The notes under the pieces were generated by a model. The model was not told where the DNA came from. It saw only the letters and a program-made list of their open reading frames with translations, and did no database searches. A program made the position numbers and the translations under genes. This document shows, in pieces, positions 1 to 5,192 of a stretch of DNA of 7,851 nucleotides (within the stretch, counting starts at the first letter, position 1; each line of letters begins with the position of its first letter). The stretch spans positions 1 to 7,851 of the forward strand of contig JAHZHS010000009.1 of NCBI GenBank assembly GCA_019420135.1, given 5' to 3'. The stretch is from Oscillospiraceae bacterium (lineage in GTDB: Bacteria; Bacillota; Clostridia; Oscillospirales; Ruminococcaceae).

Positions 1-30
1 AATGTTCAAAAAATCCACATCTTCCAAATA

Positions 31-59
31 TTGACATTTTTGTCAAGAAATCGTATACT
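31..59 (+). promoter_or_regulatory. Promoter of the AbrB-family gene with overlapping palindrome
   Basis: TTGACA at 31-36 and TATACT at 54-59 are separated by 17 bases, a near-consensus sigma-A type promoter. The expected transcription start is near 66, which leaves a leader of about 95 bases before the ATG at 160. The -35 hexamer is the left arm of a perfect inverted repeat, TTGACA-TTTT-TGTCAA (31-46), which could be an operator. The -35, -10 and palindrome are seen directly. Use as a promoter and repression through the palindrome are inferred. Confidence 0.8.
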
Positions 60-74
60 ATCCACAAGAAGTTG

Positions 75-96
75 GGGCTTTTCGGTCGAAAAGCCC
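75..96 (+). other. Hairpin in the AbrB-family mRNA leader
   Basis: GGGCTTTTC (75-83) pairs perfectly with GAAAAGCCC (88-96) around a GGTC loop, about 10 bases after the predicted transcription start. No T-run follows, so it is not a terminator on the plus strand. It could stabilise the 5' end of the transcript. Downstream in the same leader are three short perfect palindromes: CGATGCATCG (107-116), CCGAATTCGG (122-131) and GTGCAC (131-136). No known riboswitch class is recognised. Confidence 0.6.
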
Positions 97-159
97 GCAT
101 ATTTGGCGATGCATCGAATTCCCGAATTCGGTGCACAGAGGGAAAGGAAGGTTATTTCC

Positions 160-411
160 ATGAAATCCACCGGTATCATCCGCAATACCGATAATCTGGG
201 CCGCATTGTACTGCCCAAGGAGCTGCGCAAGAGTTTCGGCATCGGCACCGATACCCCCCTCGAAATCTTTACCGAGGGCAATGCCATCATCCTGCGCAAG
301 TATCGTCCTGCCGGCAGCTGTGACTTCTGCGGGGAGGTCACCACCGACACGGTGGAGTTCCGGGGCCAGCACATCTGTGCGGCCTGCCGCAAGGCCATCA
401 GCCTGCTGTAA
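160..411 (+). CDS. AbrB-family transition-state regulator with a Cys4 tail
   Basis: An 83-residue AbrB/SpoVT-type DNA-binding protein. Residues 1-48 carry the swapped-hairpin AbrB fold: MKSTGIIRNTDNLGRIVLPK, then ELRKSFGI and the LEIF...IILRKY strands. They closely resemble the N-terminus of Bacillus AbrB, known as a global repressor of transition-state genes. The C-terminal part replaces the usual AbrB multimerisation segment with C54-xx-C57 and C73-xx-C76, separated by 15 residues, a likely zinc-binding knuckle. The ATG at 160 is chosen because GGAAAGGAAGG sits about 8 bases upstream, the family starts at MKSTG, and the promoter (31-59) lies inside the longer in-frame extension. The gene is monocistronic and converges on the XRE-type regulator gene. 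The palindrome at its -35 box suggests repression, perhaps by itself. The family call is confident; target genes are unknown. Confidence 0.93.
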   Translation: MKSTGIIRNTDNLGRIVLPKELRKSFGIGTDTPLEIFTEGNAIILRKYRPAGSCDFCGEVTTDTVEFRGQHICAACRKAISLL

Positions 412-424
412 TCTGCCGTAATAC

Positions 425-469
425 AAAAAATCACCGCACGGCAGTCCCCTTCCGGGGTGTCGTGCGGTG
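425..469 (-). terminator. Intrinsic terminator of the XRE-type gene, between convergent genes
   Basis: CACCGCACG (432-440) pairs with CGTGCGGTG (461-469), with an inner CCCC-TTCC-GGGG stem-loop (446-457). The six A's at 425-430 become a U-run directly after the hairpin on the minus strand, so this is a proper rho-independent terminator for the leftward gene ending at 499. For the rightward AbrB-family gene the same hairpin lies 20 bases after the stop but has no U-run after it, so termination in that direction would be weaker. Confidence 0.8.
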
Positions 470-498
470 TGGCATGTCCCATGCTGGGGCCTTACCTT

Positions 499-1188
499 TC
501 AGTGCTGCAGGTTCCGGACAACCTCCTCGCTGTTTTTGATGAGGTTGAGCAGGCTGGTGGCATGGCGGGGATAATCGGTGGTCAGGCTGGTGGTGGTCAT
601 GTCCAGCTGGGAAGCCGCTCGCGCCGCCTGAGCGCCGTCCTCCCCTGAAAGCTGGGCCAGAAGATCCCCCTCGGCGGCATGCATGGCGGCGTCGGTATAG
701 CCCTGCCAGCGCGCCCGGCTGACCCGGAACATGCTGGCCACATTCCTGGGGGATGCCTGATACAGATGCCGGAACATCCGGTAGACGGCCAGCATCAGGT
801 AGTTGCTGACTGCCGTGACAAGATCCTTGTCCTTGCAGACGGCCAGCTTGTCAAACAGGATATCCAGGGAATTTTCAATCAGCTTTTTATACATGACCGG
901 CAGAACGCTGCCCCGGTAAACACTGTCGGTGGGAGATGCCGTGTCCGGCAGATCCTCCACCCGGATGGTCTGGCCGCTGCGCTCGGCACTGCGGCCCAGA
1001 AGATAATCACAGGACACGTTGTAGTAGTCCGCCACCTGCACCACAAATTCCAGGCCGCATTCCCGGATTCCCTTTTCATAATGGGAAAGCTGGGCCTGAG
1101 AAATTCCCAGGTCCTGCGCCGCCTGTTTTTGGGTGATTCCGCGTTCTTTCCGCAGCAACGTGATGATGCGATTGAATTCCATCGCCAT
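499..1188 (-). CDS. XRE-family helix-turn-helix transcriptional regulator
   Basis: About 229 residues. Residues 6-66 form a Cro/C1-type HTH: IITLLRKERGITQKQAAQDL, then the recognition helix around SQAQLSHYEKG, ending in the typical YYNVSCDYLLGRS. The remaining 160 residues are helical and contain no recognised enzymatic motif. They probably form a dimerisation or sensing domain seen in clostridial XRE proteins. The start is set by the HTH boundary. ATG at 1188 has AGGA only 4 bases upstream; ATG at 1182 has it 10 bases upstream, so either may be used. The longer in-frame extension to 1302 is rejected because the promoter -10 lies at 1282-1287. The gene is transcribed alone, diverges from the histidine-phosphatase gene and ends before a strong terminator. 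A palindrome over its -35 box suggests autoregulation. The regulated genes are unknown. Confidence 0.88.
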   Translation of the reverse strand: MAMEFNRIITLLRKERGITQKQAAQDLGISQAQLSHYEKGIRECGLEFVVQVADYYNVSCDYLLGRSAERSGQTIRVEDLPDTASPTDSVYRGSVLPVMYKKLIENSLDILFDKLAVCKDKDLVTAVSNYLMLAVYRMFRHLYQASPRNVASMFRVSRARWQGYTDAAMHAAEGDLLAQLSGEDGAQAARAASQLDMTTTSLTTDYPRHATSLLNLIKNSEEVVRNLQH

Positions 1189-1193
1189 GATTT

Positions 1194-1216
1194 CCTGCCG
1201 TCCTTGCCCGGGCAGG
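1194..1216 (-). promoter_or_regulatory. Possible SD-sequestering hairpin in the XRE leader
   Basis: On the minus strand CCTGCC (plus 1211-1216) can pair with GGCAGG (plus 1194-1199) across an 11-base loop. The second arm overlaps the AGGA ribosome site of the XRE gene. A competing perfect palindrome TGCCCGGGCA occupies 1205-1214. Pairing is seen in the sequence; a role in translation control is inferred and a six-base stem in GC-rich DNA can be chance. Confidence 0.35.
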
Positions 1217-1281
1217 CCCTGCGCTGTCCCCTCCGCATGGGCGCAGTGAGGCCGTACCCGAATTTGTTCTACGTGCTGTAC

Positions 1282-1310
1282 ATTATATCTTTGCAAAAAC
1301 ATTTTGTAAA
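1282..1310 (-). promoter_or_regulatory. Promoter of the XRE-type gene
   Basis: Read on the minus strand, TTTACA (1310-1305) and TATAAT (1287-1282) are separated by exactly 17 bases. The -10 is perfect consensus and the -35 differs at one position. The expected start is near 1275, giving an mRNA leader of about 87 bases before the start codon at 1188. The -35 box lies inside the inverted repeat at 1302-1317. Confidence 0.82.
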
Positions 1311-1317
1311 TACAAAA
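1302..1317. promoter_or_regulatory. Candidate operator palindrome over the XRE -35 box
   Basis: TTTTGTA-AA-TACAAAA is a 16-base inverted repeat with perfect 7-base arms. It covers the -35 hexamer of the leftward XRE promoter. Such placement is typical of autorepressors of the Cro/C1 class, so binding by the adjacent XRE protein is a reasonable inference. The 9-mer ATTTTGTAA that starts at 1301 recurs exactly at 1450-1458, closer to the divergent phosphatase gene. Confidence 0.55.
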
Positions 1318-1320
1318 ACC

Positions 1321-1361
1321 GCCAAGTTTTGACAGCCCAATTTGGCAGTTTGACAGTTTGA
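1321..1361. repeat. Cluster of short repeats in the divergent intergenic region
   Basis: The 8-mer CAGTTTGA occurs twice head to tail (1346-1353 and 1354-1361), and a related AGTTTTGACAG lies at 1325-1335. GCCAA (1321-1325) and TTGGC (1342-1346) form a short inverted repeat around it. TTGACA hexamers occur at 1329-1334 and 1350-1355 on the plus strand, but neither has a convincing -10 box 16-18 bases downstream. A regulator-binding cluster is possible; nothing more can be said from sequence alone. Confidence 0.4.
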
Positions 1362-1445
1362 TGAAAAGCGGGACAAGATATAGACATCAATATGGTACTG
1401 CGTGTGCAAATATTGTACCCGGAAAAATTATCCAGTAAATCTTCT

Positions 1446-1472
1446 TTTTATTTTGTAATAAAATTGTAATAA
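1446..1472. repeat. AT-rich inverted and direct repeats upstream of the histidine-phosphatase gene
   Basis: TTTTATT (1446-1452) and AATAAAA (1457-1463) form an inverted repeat around TTGT. The 9-mer TTGTAATAA occurs at 1453-1461 and again at 1464-1472, a spacing of 11 bases, about one helical turn. ATTTTGTAA at 1450-1458 repeats the sequence found at the XRE -35 box. This AT-rich stretch probably holds the promoter of the phosphatase gene, but I could not assign a good -35/-10 pair. Confidence 0.45.
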
Positions 1473-1550
1473 TTGCCAGGTGTGCGGCATCCCCGTTCTG
1501 CGGGCTTGTGACCGGTTCCGCCGCCCCCGAAAATACAAGGAGGAAACATC

Positions 1551-2198
1551 TTGAAATACTATAAGCTGCATCTGATCCGTCACGGGCTGACCGCCGGCAA
1601 TCTGGACGGCCGCTACATCGGCAGCGGCACCGATCTGCCCCTGTGTGACGAGGGCCGTGCCCAGCTGGAGGACCTCAAGCGGCAGTTTGCCTATCCGGAG
1701 GTTCCCCTGGTCTTTTCCTCTCCCCTGCGCCGCGCAGTGGAGACGGCGGAGATCCTGTTTCCCGGCGTGAAGGTGATTGAGCTGCAGGATCTGCGGGAGA
1801 TGGCGTTCGGTGTGTTTGAAAACCGTCCCCTCAACGAGCTGGTCAAGGACCCTGCCTTTGCCAGGTGGATGGACCCCACCAGCCATGAGGTGCCCGAGGG
1901 TGCCGAGGACCGGGCGGCCTTCTACCGGCGCACCGGCGAGATGCTCATGAAGCTGTTTGAGTATATGTTCCGGACCCACACCGAGGAGGCAGCCTGCATC
2001 ACCCACGGCGGCGTCATCATGAGCATGCTGGCCCAGCATGCCCTGCCCCAGCGCAAGCCGGAGGAGTGGATGACCGATCCCGGCGCCGGCTACTCGGTGC
2101 GCTGCGACGCCGAAATGTGGATGCGCGACAAGCTGGTGGAGGCCTTCGACATCGTGCCGGAAGGCTATCTGGACGGCCAGGAGGATGCCGAAGACTGA
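1551..2198 (+). CDS. Histidine phosphatase family protein (phosphoglycerate mutase-like)
   Basis: A 215-residue member of the histidine phosphatase (phosphoglycerate mutase-like) superfamily, probably a cytoplasmic phosphomonoesterase. The catalytic signature LIRHG is at residues 8-12, with H11 the expected phospho-accepting histidine. SSPLRRA gives R60, REMAFG gives E83 as the likely general acid, and THGG gives the second histidine H152. The arrangement resembles CobC/GpmB-type small-molecule phosphatases, and the DLREMAFGVFENR segment is reminiscent of the CobC pattern. No cobalamin genes lie nearby, so the substrate cannot be named. The start is TTG at 1551, preceded by a strong AAGGAGG at 1537-1543 seven bases upstream; no ATG fits near the LIRHG motif. 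The gene is divergent from the XRE-type regulator, which may control it, and ends before a strong terminator. Confidence 0.92.
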   Translation: MKYYKLHLIRHGLTAGNLDGRYIGSGTDLPLCDEGRAQLEDLKRQFAYPEVPLVFSSPLRRAVETAEILFPGVKVIELQDLREMAFGVFENRPLNELVKDPAFARWMDPTSHEVPEGAEDRAAFYRRTGEMLMKLFEYMFRTHTEEAACITHGGVIMSMLAQHALPQRKPEEWMTDPGAGYSVRCDAEMWMRDKLVEAFDIVPEGYLDGQEDAED

Positions 2199-2253
2199 GA
2201 CAGGCATTTCCCCGCCCTGCTCCCGGAACTTGCTTCCGCAGCCCTGAAATGGC

Positions 2254-2288
2254 AAAAAGGCCCGCTCCCCAACTGGGAGCGGGCCTTT
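2254..2288. terminator. Bidirectional intrinsic terminator between convergent genes
   Basis: AAAGGCCCGCTCCC (2256-2269) pairs perfectly over 14 bases with GGGAGCGGGCCTTT (2275-2288) around a CAACT loop. It lies 58 bases after the histidine-phosphatase stop and 29 bases after the leftward DUF3048 gene's stop. Read leftward the hairpin is followed by five U's, read rightward by three, so it should work best for the minus-strand gene while still serving both. Confidence 0.9.
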
Positions 2289-2316
2289 GCTGTATTCTGT
2301 TGCAGGGATCGGCGGA

Positions 2317-3570
2317 TCAGCCTTCGGAGGAGGCCGTATCTCCCTCCCCGGAGGAATCGCTCTCCGGCTGCATCTGGGCCGTCAGCTGAGCCTGGTAGGC
2401 GTCGTAGTCCTGCTTGGCCTGGGCGGCGGCCTCGTCGCTGATGCCCGACGCCAGCAGGGCCGGCTTGGCGGGCAGGGCCTGCTCGGTGCCGTCCTCGGCC
2501 ACCACCCGCAGGGCCTGGCCATAGTAGCCGCCCCAAATCCCGATGAAGCTCTTGCCCCGGTTGACGGTCAGGCTGTTGCCCTCCAGGTCGGTGAGCACCA
2601 GCGGTGCGGTGGCATCCCCCTTGGTCCAACGGATTTCCTGCCAGCCGCCCTTGGTCAGGTAGAGGCCGGTGCCGCCGGACAGGTCATACTGCCGGGTATA
2701 GCCGTCATCCTTGACACCGGAGGAGGCATACAGCACAAACACATTGGTGAAGGCCGCCTGCTGTCCTGCATCGGCATCCATGGCCTCGGAGCCGTCGGTG
2801 TTGGTCTTGAAGTAGACGCCGTCGTTCACCGAGTAGTAGAAGCCCTCCGTGTCGCTGTCCGAGAAGGTGATGTGCAGCTCGGTGGCATTGCGGACGGCAG
2901 GGTCGGCGCGCTCCCCGAAGTCGAACAGCTGAATGGTATCCCCCTCGGCGGAGGTGCCGTACAGGCCAAGGCCTCCCTGGATCAGATCACCGGTGGTGTA
3001 CCAGCAGTTTTCCTCCCGGTAGCCGCTGGCCTGTCGGTCTGCGTCAAAGGCAAAGGCCGCGGTGCCGGTGTGGTAGCCGTCCACGTCCTGATAGCTCAGC
3101 ACATTAAGCAGATTGTAGGCGTAGACATTCTTGTCGATATGCACCGGGATGGCGTTGAGAGGCAGGGCAAACTGAAGCATCAGGTCCCGGCCGGCCGCCA
3201 CGGGTCCCGCCTTGCTGATGGAGTCCACACTGGGAAATACCGCCAGCATTCCGGCAGTGCTGCCCTCGGTCACACCCTCGATGATCAGATCGGCCCGGGC
3301 GATTCCCCACTGGGGCAGGGTGCCGTCCCCGGTGCGGATCTGCACCGCCACCGGGCGCTTGCCCCGCAGGCTGCCCTCCGGGTCTGACTCTCCCGTCAAC
3401 ATATTGACGCCGGGCACAGGTGTGGGGGTGGGTTCGGGCGTTGCGGTGGGTGCCGCGGTGGGGGAAGTCTCCGGTGTTGCTGCGGAAGAAGGCTCCCCGC
3501 CGAAAAGGCTGCATCCCGCCAGGGACAGCGCCAGAGTTGCCGCCAGCACAGCGGCCGGGAATCGTCTCAT
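2317..3570 (-). CDS. Diverged DUF3048 (YerB-type) lipoprotein
   Basis: A 417-residue predicted lipoprotein. A lipoprotein signal peptide ends in the lipobox LAGC with C20 as the lipidated residue. A Pro/Thr-rich spacer (about 31-54) follows, then NMLTGE, the usual beginning of DUF3048. The N-terminal DUF3048 half is at about 56-160 and the C-terminal half at about 265-355, with FTNVFVLY and GKSFIGI. Compared with the neighbour at 3705-5012, several family signature positions differ: VNN is QIR, ARPQRGLS is TLPQWGIA, and GPVRSGRD is GPVAAGRD, so a conserved arginine is lost. The tail (about 377-417) is Ala/Gln-rich, then Ser/Gly/Glu-rich. The ATG at 3570 has GAGGT eight bases upstream. It follows the other DUF3048 gene but a terminator lies between, and no promoter was found in the gap. 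The family is known from Bacillus YerB; its biochemical role is not established to my knowledge. Confidence 0.87.
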   Translation of the reverse strand: MRRFPAAVLAATLALSLAGCSLFGGEPSSAATPETSPTAAPTATPEPTPTPVPGVNMLTGESDPEGSLRGKRPVAVQIRTGDGTLPQWGIARADLIIEGVTEGSTAGMLAVFPSVDSISKAGPVAAGRDLMLQFALPLNAIPVHIDKNVYAYNLLNVLSYQDVDGYHTGTAAFAFDADRQASGYREENCWYTTGDLIQGGLGLYGTSAEGDTIQLFDFGERADPAVRNATELHITFSDSDTEGFYYSVNDGVYFKTNTDGSEAMDADAGQQAAFTNVFVLYASSGVKDDGYTRQYDLSGGTGLYLTKGGWQEIRWTKGDATAPLVLTDLEGNSLTVNRGKSFIGIWGGYYGQALRVVAEDGTEQALPAKPALLASGISDEAAAQAKQDYDAYQAQLTAQMQPESDSSGEGDTASSEG

Positions 3571-3640
3571 GTCAAATTACCTCGCTTGGATTCTGGGCAG
3601 ACAGCGCCTTCGACCGGTTTCGCACCTGCCCGAAAAATGC

Positions 3641-3694
3641 AAAAAGGGGAATCCGCCAACGGCCGGCATGCGGCCCCTGGCGGTTCCCTTTTCA
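3641..3694 (-). terminator. Intrinsic terminator between the two DUF3048 genes
   Basis: A nested hairpin: GGCCG-GCATG-CGGCC (3661-3675) inside CCGCCA (3653-3658) paired with TGGCGG (3678-3683), extended by GGGGAA and TTCCC arms with small bulges. Read leftward it ends in a run of five U's (plus-strand A's 3641-3645). It starts about 11 bases after the stop of the lipoprotein gene ending at 3705, so it should terminate that transcript. The rest of the gap (3571-3640) shows a ribosome site but no convincing promoter for the downstream gene. Confidence 0.78.
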
Positions 3695-3704
3695 GCTTGC
3701 GTGA

Positions 3705-5012
3705 TCAGTCAACGTAATCGCTGACAGAATCGGTGGAGCCTTCGCCGGCTTCCACGGCTTCCTCATCCACGACCTGCTCGGTGGTGGCCACATCGCTCTT
3801 GTTCAGATCGTAGTCGGCCAGGGTGCCGGTCTCGAGGTTGACCGCCTCGTCCACGTCCACAACGGCAACGTAGCTCTTGCCGATGTTGACGGGCAGCTGC
3901 TGATCGCTGCACTGGCCGTCCTCGGTCAGATAGTACAGGCGCAGGGCCTCCAGCGGGGTGCCCTTCTGCCAGTAGATCTTCTCGATCTTGCCGCCGTAGC
4001 AGTAATAGCCGATGCCGCCGTTGCCGTACTCCACGTCCTGGATGTCGTGGCTGTCGCCGGGATAGGCCTCAAAGTCGGTGTAGAGGATAACCAGGTTGGT
4101 GAAGGCCAGCTGCTGGTCGTACTCTTCATCGATGGTATCCCGCCAGGAGCCGTCGGTGGAATAGTACTGCTGCATCTTGTAGGTGGTGGTGCCCTCGTCG
4201 TAGAGGAAGCGGGTCTTGTAGCTGGCGCTGTGGGTGATGGCCACATACTCGCCGTCGGAAACCACCGGGCCGTACTTGTCGCTGTAAGCGCTGTCCGGGC
4301 TGTTGGTCAGATCGCGGACGGGATTTTCCTGCCGGTAATCCACAAAGTTGAAGAAGGTGGAGTTGTAGGTGCGGTTCATATCCACGCCCATATCGGAGAT
4401 ATACTTGGCAATGTTCTCGCCGCTGGTGTACATGGTGTGCTCTTTTCCCAGACCGTTGCCGTAGCTCAGACCCTGCCAGTTGACACGGTCGTAGTCGCGG
4501 TAGCCGTTGGCGGCATCGGTGTTGTTGAGCAGGCCGTACTCATAGTTCTTGGCGTACTCGGTCATGAAGACGCTCTCGCCCTCATGGATATACAGCGCCT
4601 GCCAGGGCAGGATCAGCTGGAAGAATTGGTCACGGCCGGAGCGGACGGGTCCGATCTCCTCAATATCATTGTAGTCGTTGAACAGGGGCATGAAACGGGT
4701 GATGCCGCCCTCCACCTTGATCTCGAAGAGCATCTGTGCCCGGGACAGACCACGCTGGGGACGGGCCACGGTGATGTTGTTGACCATAATCGCCGTGATG
4801 CGCTGGCCCTCGGGGTAATCGTCGCCCTTGGGCTCGCCGGTCAGGACGTTGGCCTCATAGGGTTCCGGGGTGGGGGTAGGTTCCGCCACTTCTTCCTGCT
4901 GCTGGGTCGGCTGGGATTCCGGCACAGAGATCGTATCGGTCTTTTTGCATGCGGAGAGCAGCATGGTGCATGCCGACAAAACCGCCAGGACACAAAGGAA
5001 ATTACGCTTCAT
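3705..5012 (-). CDS. DUF3048 (YerB-type) lipoprotein, canonical copy
   Basis: A 435-residue predicted membrane-anchored lipoprotein. The signal peptide ends in the lipobox LSAC with C22. A Gln/Glu/Pro-rich spacer ends in PTPTPEPYEANVLTGE. The N-terminal DUF3048 domain (about 55-160) keeps the family pattern: AIMVNNITVARPQRGLS (74-90), KVEGGITRFM, and IGPVRSGRDQF (120-130), then IHEGES. The C-terminal domain (about 300-385) has AFTNLVILY, a GGIGYYCYGGKIEKIYW strand pair and NIGKSYVAVV. The tail is acidic. The ATG at 5012 is preceded by AGAGGA about eight bases upstream and matches the expected signal-peptide start. It has its own promoter (5097-5125) and terminator (3641-3694). The protein should act on the outer face of the membrane; the Bacillus relative is YerB, whose function is not established. 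It is the better-conserved member of the tandem pair. Confidence 0.92.
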   Translation of the reverse strand: MKRNFLCVLAVLSACTMLLSACKKTDTISVPESQPTQQQEEVAEPTPTPEPYEANVLTGEPKGDDYPEGQRITAIMVNNITVARPQRGLSRAQMLFEIKVEGGITRFMPLFNDYNDIEEIGPVRSGRDQFFQLILPWQALYIHEGESVFMTEYAKNYEYGLLNNTDAANGYRDYDRVNWQGLSYGNGLGKEHTMYTSGENIAKYISDMGVDMNRTYNSTFFNFVDYRQENPVRDLTNSPDSAYSDKYGPVVSDGEYVAITHSASYKTRFLYDEGTTTYKMQQYYSTDGSWRDTIDEEYDQQLAFTNLVILYTDFEAYPGDSHDIQDVEYGNGGIGYYCYGGKIEKIYWQKGTPLEALRLYYLTEDGQCSDQQLPVNIGKSYVAVVDVDEAVNLETGTLADYDLNKSDVATTEQVVDEEAVEAGEGSTDSVSDYVD

Positions 5013-5046
5013 GGACAGTCCTCTCTTCTTTCTGGATCGTTTTTTG

Positions 5047-5071
5047 CAGGTCCCGCCCCGCCGGGGGCCTG
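5047..5071 (-). other. GC-rich hairpin in the lipoprotein mRNA leader
   Basis: CAGG (5047-5050) and CCTG (5068-5071) flank a C/G-rich core in which CCC and GGG can pair, forming a stem with one mismatch. It lies in the leader between the promoter at 5097-5125 and the start codon at 5012. The minus-strand base run after it is A, not U, so it is not a terminator for this transcript. It may be a stabilising structure. Confidence 0.4.
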
Positions 5072-5096
5072 TAACCGTGCTGTCATTATTTTCTTT

Positions 5097-5125
5097 ATTC
5101 TACTTGCTTTGGGACGATTTGTAAA
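5097..5125 (-). promoter_or_regulatory. Promoter of the canonical DUF3048 lipoprotein gene
   Basis: Read leftward, TTTACA (5125-5120) and TAGAAT (5102-5097) are separated by exactly 17 bases, each one mismatch from consensus. The expected start is near 5090, giving a leader of about 78 bases. The site lies in the gap after the YkvI-like gene, which supports the lipoprotein gene being its own transcription unit. Confidence 0.78.
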
Positions 5126-5131
5126 GGCGGA

Positions 5132-5170
5132 AGCAGGATTTTTACAAGCATTTCCTTCCTGTATCCTGCT
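5132..5170. repeat. Inverted repeat just upstream of the lipoprotein promoter
   Basis: AGCAGGAT (5132-5139) and ATCCTGCT (5163-5170) are perfect 8-base inverted copies separated by 23 bases. The element lies between the YkvI-like stop codon (5193) and the -35 box (5120-5125). It could be a weak terminator for the YkvI-like gene, though no good U-run follows, or a regulator site for the lipoprotein promoter. The repeat is visible; its role is not determined. Confidence 0.4.
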
Positions 5171-5192
5171 GTCCGCTGCGCGGCTGGACATA

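Noticed and set aside
116..129. Two GAATTC sites close together, resembling a cloning linker
   Set aside because: They lie inside natural-looking palindromic leader sequence with no vector sequence around them, so chance or RNA structure is a simpler explanation.
31..159. In-frame upstream extension of the AbrB-family protein
   Set aside because: It contains the gene's own promoter and leader hairpin; the family start MKSTG at 160 has a good ribosome site.
679..1332. A 217-codon plus-strand open frame antisense to the XRE-type gene
   Set aside because: Opposite to a clear HTH protein and extends through that gene's promoter; no domain seen.
2287..3387. A 366-codon plus-strand open frame antisense to the diverged DUF3048 gene
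   Set aside because: Gly/Val/Leu-rich shadow; starts in the terminator loop region and has no ribosome site.
3420..3480. GTG/GGTG-rich stretch looking like a microsatellite
   Set aside because: It encodes the Pro/Thr-rich stalk of the lipoprotein in frame; similar stalks are common after lipoboxes.
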